A DNA stretch of 11,598 bases, from contig JAUWGI010000011.1 of the NCBI GenBank assembly GCA_030606505.1, positions 1 through 11,598 on the forward strand, in the 5' to 3' direction. Under the pieces are notes generated by a model, which saw only the letters and a program-made list of their open reading frames with translations, was not told the DNA's origin and made no database searches. This DNA comes from Deltaproteobacteria bacterium. GTDB lineage: Bacteria; Chloroflexota; Dehalococcoidia; Dehalococcoidales; BS750m-G39. Below are positions 7,204-11,598 of the stretch, piece by piece. Position 1 is the stretch's first letter. Every line of letters begins with the position of its first letter. A program made the translations under genes and the position numbers.

Positions 7204-9102
7204 TTGAAAGAACTAACCGTAAGCTCTGACGCCCCCGGCCAACGGCTTTTTGTCCTGGGCAATGAGGCAATAGCCAGGGGAGCGATTGAGGCTGGGGTCC
7301 AGATTGCCGCCGCCTACCCCGGTACTCCTTCCAGTGAAATACTGGAAACCTTGGCTGGGGTAGCCAAAGAGCTTGATATGTACGTCGAGTGGTCAACCAA
7401 CGAAAAGGTAGCCTTTGAAGTTGCTTTAGCCGCCTCAATCTGCGGGGTAAGAGCCATGGCCTCGATGAAACATGTCGGGGTAAATGTGGCTCACGACCCG
7501 TTGATGACCGCCAGCTATATCGGTGCTAAAGGGGGGCTGGTCCTACTCTCCGCCGATGACCCATCGGCCTGGAGCTCCCAGAACGAGCAGGACAACCGTT
7601 ATATTGCTGAACAAGGCTATATTCCCGTCCTTGAGCCCTCCTCAGTCCAGGAAGCCAAAGAGATGATGGCCGACGCCTTTAAACTCTCCGAGCAGTTCGG
7701 GCAACTCTTCATGCTCCGCTCGGTAACCAGGATAGGCCACGCCCGGAGCGATATTACCCTGGGAGAGATATCAAGGGAAAGGCGAAAGGGGCAATTTATC
7801 AAAGACCGCACCCGGCTGGTCTACACCCCCCGTGAAGCCAGAATAAACAAACCTTTAATGCTGGAAAGGTTTGAGAAAATAAAGAAAGCGGTAAATACTC
7901 TACCCTATAATCAGCTAAAGCTAGCCAGCGGTGCCAAACTGGGCATTATCGCCTGCGGCCTATCCTACAGCTACGCTCTAGAGGCGGTAAACTGGCTGGG
8001 GATTAAGGACAAGGTCTCCATACTGAAGATTGGCACCCCCCACCCCCTCCCCGAAGAGCTGGTAATAAAACTGCTAACCTCAGTAAAGGAGGTGCTGGTA
8101 GCCGAAGAGCTTGACCCCTTTGTTGAGCTTCATGTCAAAGCTATCGTCGGAGAGCGCAATATGCCGGTCAAGATTCACGGCGAGGACCTGCTGACCCGGA
8201 TTGGGGAACTCTCCACCAGAAAGGTCACCGAAGCTATCGCTAAGCTAACCAAAACCAAGACGCCGGTCGATTTTGCCAATATTGATAAGCTGGAGCAGGA
8301 GACAGCCCCTCTTCTACCCTGGCGACCGCCCGCCCTGTGCCCCGGCTGCCCCCACCGCGCCTCCCATTACGCCGTCAGGGTAGCCTCGCGGAGAGTAGCC
8401 AGAGACTACGGCAAAGAGATAGAGCCTATCTACCCCGGTGACATCGGCTGCTATGCTCTAGGCTACAACCCGCCGCAGGAGGCCTCAGACACCATCATCT
8501 GTATGGGAGGCAGTTTCGGCATTGCCAGTGGCCTCGCCCGTGTCGTCGACGCACCAATAGTAGCCCACCTGGGCGACTCCACCTTCTTTCACGCCGGGAT
8601 ACCACCGCTGGTAAACGCCGTCTACAATAAGGCTAACATCACCATGGTAATAATGGATAACTCAGCCACGGCCATGACCGGCTTCCAACCCCACCCCGGT
8701 ACCGGCTATACCGCTATGGGAGAGGAGACTGTTCTGCTAAAACCAGAGGAGATAGCCAGAGCCTGCGGGGTGAAATTCGTCGAGGTCGTCGACCCCTTTA
8801 ACCTGAAAGAGGCAACCGAGACTATAGAAAAAGCGATAAGGTTTGAGGGACCAGCCGTCGTCGTCAGCCGAAGGCTCTGCGCCATAATCGAGCAGAGGGA
8901 GAAGAAAAAACGGAAGGAAGAGGTTATCCCCTACCGCGTAGACCAGTCTAAATGCAACGAAAAATGCAACGCCTGCATCGAACTCCTGGGCTGTCCGGCG
9001 ATAATAAAGGAGGGGACTAAGACGGTAATCGACAGCTCGCTGTGCACCGGCTGCGGCGTCTGTGCCCAGGTCTGTCCCTATAAAGCGATAGTGCTGGAGT
9101 AA
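7204..9102 (+). CDS. iorA: Indolepyruvate:ferredoxin oxidoreductase, alpha subunit
   Basis: The catalytic subunit of a cytoplasmic, oxygen-sensitive enzyme that converts aryl-2-oxoacids (from Trp, Phe, Tyr) plus CoA to aryl-acetyl-CoA and CO2, reducing ferredoxin. At 632 residues it has the usual IorA length. The N-terminal Pyr domain has AAYPGTPSSEI (~35-45), EWSTNEKVAFE with the conserved Glu, and MKHVGVNVAHDPL. The middle is the transketolase-C-like domain. The TPP domain has GDIGC (412-416) and the GDS(x)nN Mg/TPP motif beginning at Gly457 (GDSTFFHAG, then DNSATAMTG). The C-terminal 49 residues hold two 4Fe-4S motifs: C584-x3-C588-x2-C591-x5-C597P, and C614-x2-C617-x2-C620-x3-C624P. The first has one residue more between its first two cysteines than the usual C-x2-C. 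The start is TTG, fixed by AAGGAGG 6 nt upstream. iorB follows after 5 bp, so the two are surely co-transcribed. Confidence 0.96.
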   Translation: MKELTVSSDAPGQRLFVLGNEAIARGAIEAGVQIAAAYPGTPSSEILETLAGVAKELDMYVEWSTNEKVAFEVALAASICGVRAMASMKHVGVNVAHDPLMTASYIGAKGGLVLLSADDPSAWSSQNEQDNRYIAEQGYIPVLEPSSVQEAKEMMADAFKLSEQFGQLFMLRSVTRIGHARSDITLGEISRERRKGQFIKDRTRLVYTPREARINKPLMLERFEKIKKAVNTLPYNQLKLASGAKLGIIACGLSYSYALEAVNWLGIKDKVSILKIGTPHPLPEELVIKLLTSVKEVLVAEELDPFVELHVKAIVGERNMPVKIHGEDLLTRIGELSTRKVTEAIAKLTKTKTPVDFANIDKLEQETAPLLPWRPPALCPGCPHRASHYAVRVASRRVARDYGKEIEPIYPGDIGCYALGYNPPQEASDTIICMGGSFGIASGLARVVDAPIVAHLGDSTFFHAGIPPLVNAVYNKANITMVIMDNSATAMTGFQPHPGTGYTAMGEETVLLKPEEIARACGVKFVEVVDPFNLKEATETIEKAIRFEGPAVVVSRRLCAIIEQREKKKRKEEVIPYRVDQSKCNEKCNACIELLGCPAIIKEGTKTVIDSSLCTGCGVCAQVCPYKAIVLE

Positions 9103-9107
9103 AGGGA

Positions 9108-9713
9108 ATGGTAAAAGAATTCAACATATTAATCACCGGGGTTGGCGGGCAGGGAGTAATTCTGATGTCGGAGTTGCTGGGAAAGGCAGCTGTCACCGAT
9201 GGACTGAGGGTTAGAGGCTCTGAGATATTGGGGATGGCGGTCAGGGGCGGCTCGGTAACCAGTGCTATCAGAATCGGAGACGAGGTCTATGGTCCTCTCA
9301 TCCCTACGGGAAAGTGTAATGCCCTGGTCGGGATGGAGCCCTCGGAGGCACTGAGAAATATCGCCTATCTGTCAAAGTCCAGCCGGGTCATACTTAATAC
9401 CGCGGTAACCATCCCCTTCACCGTCTCCATAGGTGAAAGCACATACCCCAGCCTGGAGGAAATGCTAGCCAAACTGGGCAAAGCTTCAGACATGATAATC
9501 CAGCTAGATGCGGCTCAACTGGCTCAAGAAGCTGGAAATCGGCTGACCACCAACATCGTGATGCTGGGGGCATTATTTGGCACAGGGCAGCTCCCCATAA
9601 AAATAGCCACCATAAAAGAATCTATCCAGGCGCGTTTCCCGGCGAAAGTAGCTCCGGTTAATATCAAAGCCTTTGACTTGGGATATGAGACCTGCCAGCA
9701 GGCAGTCAAATAG
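9108..9713 (+). CDS. iorB: Indolepyruvate:ferredoxin oxidoreductase, beta subunit
   Basis: The small subunit that pairs with IorA, equivalent to the gamma domain of pyruvate:ferredoxin oxidoreductases. At 201 residues it is normal for the family. It opens with ILITGVGGQGVIL (GVGGQG at residues 11-16), the hallmark glycine loop of this domain. It continues with the conserved EILGMAVRGGSVTSAIRIG block, thought to line the CoA/2-oxoacid site, and then G-K-C-N-A-L-V-G-MEPSEALR. There are no cysteine clusters, as expected, since the Fe-S centres are on IorA. The ATG at 9108 lies 5 bp after the iorA stop. The GGAG at 9096-9099, inside the last iorA codons, serves as ribosome site, implying translational coupling. 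The stop TAG (9711-9713) is 5 bp from the stop of the convergent glcF-like gene, so there is no room for a separate terminator. Confidence 0.95.
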   Translation: MVKEFNILITGVGGQGVILMSELLGKAAVTDGLRVRGSEILGMAVRGGSVTSAIRIGDEVYGPLIPTGKCNALVGMEPSEALRNIAYLSKSSRVILNTAVTIPFTVSIGESTYPSLEEMLAKLGKASDMIIQLDAAQLAQEAGNRLTTNIVMLGALFGTGQLPIKIATIKESIQARFPAKVAPVNIKAFDLGYETCQQAVK

Positions 9714-9718
9714 CCTTT

Positions 9719-11008
9719 TTATGCCAGCAGCTCCATTATATGCATCACCTTCACCGGCACCTTGTTCCGCAACAGGCTGTCAATCAACTGAATCTCACAA
9801 CCGGGGCAGCTGCTAACCACAATATCAGCCCCGGTAGACTTAATCGCCTCCACCTTCCTATCGGCAATCTGCTTGGACAGGTCGTAATAGTACAGGCTGA
9901 ATGACCCCGCCATGCCACAGCACCTATCAGCGTTGGGCATCTCAACATATTCCACATCGGGTATTGACTTTATAATCTGTCTGGGCTGGCTGGTTATACC
10001 CAAATGCCGGCTCAGATGACATGGGTCGTGCCAAGTAACCTTCTTACCTTTAGCTTCAGCCGAAGGTTTATAAGCCGACGCCGGCAGTTTCAGCACATCA
10101 ACCAAGAACTGAGAAATATCCAGTATTTTACCAGCAAACCTGGTATAAGCCTCTTCTCTCTCCGGGGTATCGGCCAGAAACTTGGGGTAGTCCTTAAGCG
10201 CCGAGGTACAGGTGGCGCAATCAGTAACCACGTAATCCAGAGTCTCAAACGTCTTCACATTGCTATCGGCCATCTTCCTGCCGGTGTCAAAATCACCCGC
10301 CCCCAGAAATACCGGTGCCCCACAACACCCCTGCTCCCGGGGCACTATCACCTCCACCCCGTTTCTGGTCAGGAAATCGATTACATGCAAACCCAGGTCA
10401 GGCAGGGCAAAATCAGTCATACAGCCGGTAAAATAGCCCACCGTCATCGTGGTCTTAACACCGTCCGGCGGTTTATTCACCACCGGAACCATCTGCCTTA
10501 AGAATCTGGGGGCAATCTGAGGTATATTCCTCCCCTTACCCAGCGCCGAAAGGAACATAGAGAGGTGCCTGATGGTGCCCTCGGTCCTGGGCAGGAAAAT
10601 CCCCTGAAACCAGGAGGCAAAGCGGACCACCCAGCCAAAAAGCGTCCGGCGGGGTAGCAACCAGCGGTAGATGACATTATAGGGGAATTTCAACCCCCTG
10701 GCCTTGACCGTATCCGCCCTGGCAGCGACGATAACATTGGGAATGTTGGCTTTAGATGGACAGTTGGCGGTGCAGGTCATACAGAGGGTGCACTTGTTCA
10801 GACGGTCAGCATACTCCTTGGTATAATCCAGCTCACCAGCCAGCAGCCCCCGTATCATCATATTCTTGCCCCGGGCAACCGAAGGCTCTAGCCGCTCCTC
10901 CTGATATACCGGGCACCAGAAAGTGCAAAAACCGCACTTCATGCACTGGCTTAAGTCGCTCTCAAACCTCTTTATCTGTTCATACCTGTCTTGGCTACTC
11001 TCTGCCAT
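9719..11008 (-). CDS. glcF: Fe-S/CCG-domain oxidoreductase subunit (GlcF/HdrD-like)
   Basis: A 429-residue electron-transfer subunit, partner of the FAD-linked oxidase encoded immediately upstream. The N-terminal ferredoxin region has two 4Fe-4S motifs, C22MKCGFC28TFWC32P and C73TLCMTC79TANC83P. These are followed by two complete CCG (DUF224) domains. The first has GYFTGC, then EQGCCGAP, then TDCATC; the second has HDPCHL, then DRCCGMAG, then SSCPGC. This is the architecture of glycolate oxidase subunit GlcF, the D-lactate dehydrogenase Fe-S subunit, and HdrD. Each CCG domain could bind a cluster of the kind seen in heterodisulfide reductase. A mildly hydrophobic Trp-rich stretch (~residues 120-145) could touch the membrane, but is not a clear transmembrane helix. 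The ATG is one base after the glcD stop (TGATATG), with AGAGGAAAGG as ribosome site, so the pair is translationally coupled. The symbol reflects similarity; the true substrate is open (glycolate, D-lactate or another 2-hydroxyacid). Confidence 0.88.
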   Translation of the reverse strand: MAESSQDRYEQIKRFESDLSQCMKCGFCTFWCPVYQEERLEPSVARGKNMMIRGLLAGELDYTKEYADRLNKCTLCMTCTANCPSKANIPNVIVAARADTVKARGLKFPYNVIYRWLLPRRTLFGWVVRFASWFQGIFLPRTEGTIRHLSMFLSALGKGRNIPQIAPRFLRQMVPVVNKPPDGVKTTMTVGYFTGCMTDFALPDLGLHVIDFLTRNGVEVIVPREQGCCGAPVFLGAGDFDTGRKMADSNVKTFETLDYVVTDCATCTSALKDYPKFLADTPEREEAYTRFAGKILDISQFLVDVLKLPASAYKPSAEAKGKKVTWHDPCHLSRHLGITSQPRQIIKSIPDVEYVEMPNADRCCGMAGSFSLYYYDLSKQIADRKVEAIKSTGADIVVSSCPGCEIQLIDSLLRNKVPVKVMHIMELLA

Positions 11009-11009
11009 A

Positions 11010-11598
11010 TCATACCCTTTCCTCTTCCCATATTTTACCGGGATTGAGGATGTGGTTAGGGTCCAGTATCGCCTTTATCTTCCTCATCAGGTTAAGGGCG
11101 ACCGGGTCCATAGCTTTTTTAAGAAAACGCTGTTTTTCCAGACCAATCCCGTGCTCCCCGGAAAGGACACCGCCCAAAGACAGTGCTGCTTCAAATATCT
11201 CCTCCATCGCCTTCTGGGCTCTGGCAAATTCCTCCTTATTCCTGATATCAGTAAATATCGCCGGGTGGAGATTGCCATCGCCAGCATGACCCAGGTGGCT
11301 GATGAAGAAGCCCGTCCTCTCCGATATCTCACCCAGCTTATTGATAAATTCAGCTAGCTTGTCGCGGGGCACGGCCACATCCTCAGCCAGAACCGTCTTA
11401 GCCGCGCCGAAGGTAGCGGCAAAGCCAGCGCTCCTCATCTTCCAGTACTTAGCTGCTTCAGTGTCGTCCTTGGCCACTTTAACCTCTCTCGCCCCGCTCT
11501 TTTTCAGGGTGTCGACAATCTGCTCGGTCTCCGCCTCGACCGCCGCCGGCGAGCCATCGGCCATTAAAAGCAGCAGAGCCTTGGCATCTACCGGCAGG
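11010..11598 (-). CDS. glcD: FAD-linked 2-hydroxyacid oxidase, C-terminal part (GlcD-like; 5' end outside window)
   Basis: The C-terminal ~196 residues of a flavoprotein of the vanillyl-alcohol-oxidase/PCMH group, which includes GlcD, D-lactate dehydrogenase and D-2-hydroxyglutarate dehydrogenase. Its role would be to oxidise a 2-hydroxyacid to the 2-oxoacid and pass electrons to the GlcF-like protein. Visible motifs are the substrate/metal loop FFISHLGHAGDGNLHP, GGVLSGEHGIGLEKQRF, and the family-typical ending LMRKIKAILDPNHILNPGKI. The Met encoded at 11562-11564 is internal. The frame stays open to the right edge, and the preceding residues (VDAKALLLL then MADG) match the conserved strand of the family's cap domain, so the start and FAD-binding domain lie outside. 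The family is typically ~460 residues, so more than half is missing here. The stop TGA (11010-11012) is one base from the glcF ATG. Confidence 0.92.
   Translation of the reverse strand, partial: LPVDAKALLLLMADGSPAAVEAETEQIVDTLKKSGAREVKVAKDDTEAAKYWKMRSAGFAATFGAAKTVLAEDVAVPRDKLAEFINKLGEISERTGFFISHLGHAGDGNLHPAIFTDIRNKEEFARAQKAMEEIFEAALSLGGVLSGEHGIGLEKQRFLKKAMDPVALNLMRKIKAILDPNHILNPGKIWEEERV

Noticed and set aside
9692..9720. CTGCC-AGCA-GGCAG hairpin near the iorB stop with TTTTT at 9716-9720, as a terminator.
   Set aside because: The stem is 5 bp and the T run begins about 10 nt after it, so the geometry does not fit an intrinsic terminator.

Overview
This is a compact bacterial chromosome fragment. 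Nearly every base is coding, and the longest gene-free stretch is 156 bp (7048-7203). The gene content points to an anaerobe: an oxygen-sensitive indolepyruvate ferredoxin oxidoreductase, cysteine-rich Fe-S/CCG redox proteins, and general DNA-repair genes. The UvrA, SbcC and GlcD/GlcF sequences suggest a Chloroflexota (Dehalococcoidia-like) anaerobe of sediment or groundwater. That placement rests on impression and gene content, not on a search, and is moderate to low confidence.

Layout, left to right. (1) The 3' part of a rightward SbcC/Rad50-type ATPase gene; the N-terminal Walker A region lies outside the window. (2) A leftward cluster in transcription order: uvrA (7047 to 4198), an MFS transporter (4133 to 2886) and a small HD-domain phosphohydrolase (2805 to 2254). 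The HD gene ends one base from the sbcC stop, tail to tail. (3) A short divergent control region at 7048-7203 with a credible sigma70-type promoter on each strand, one firing into uvrA and one into iorA. (4) iorA-iorB, rightward, encoding the two subunits of indolepyruvate:ferredoxin oxidoreductase. (5) A leftward glcD-glcF-like pair, with glcD running off the right edge. It encodes an FAD-linked 2-hydroxyacid dehydrogenase and its Fe-S/CCG partner, and it converges on iorB with a 5-bp gap.

How the genes may work together. IorAB oxidatively decarboxylates aryl-2-oxoacids to aryl-acetyl-CoA, reducing ferredoxin. GlcD/GlcF-type enzymes oxidise 2-hydroxyacids to 2-oxoacids. The neighbouring pairs could therefore be successive steps in aromatic amino acid or aryl-lactate catabolism, but they lie on opposite strands and this is inference. 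The left half concerns DNA repair (SbcC, UvrA) plus a transporter and a hydrolase whose substrates cannot be read from sequence.

The most unusual feature is just downstream of the MFS gene. About 80 bp at 2831-2916 is a diverged second copy of the 3' end of uvrA, with the same frame, the same stop and the same bases just after the stop. The MFS gene is thus bracketed by direct repeats of the uvrA tail, and its own last codons and stop are read out of frame from that relic. This looks like the scar of an old insertion or duplication at the uvrA 3' end. I see no CRISPR array, tRNA, rRNA, transposase or integrase, and no clear new defence or mobile system.
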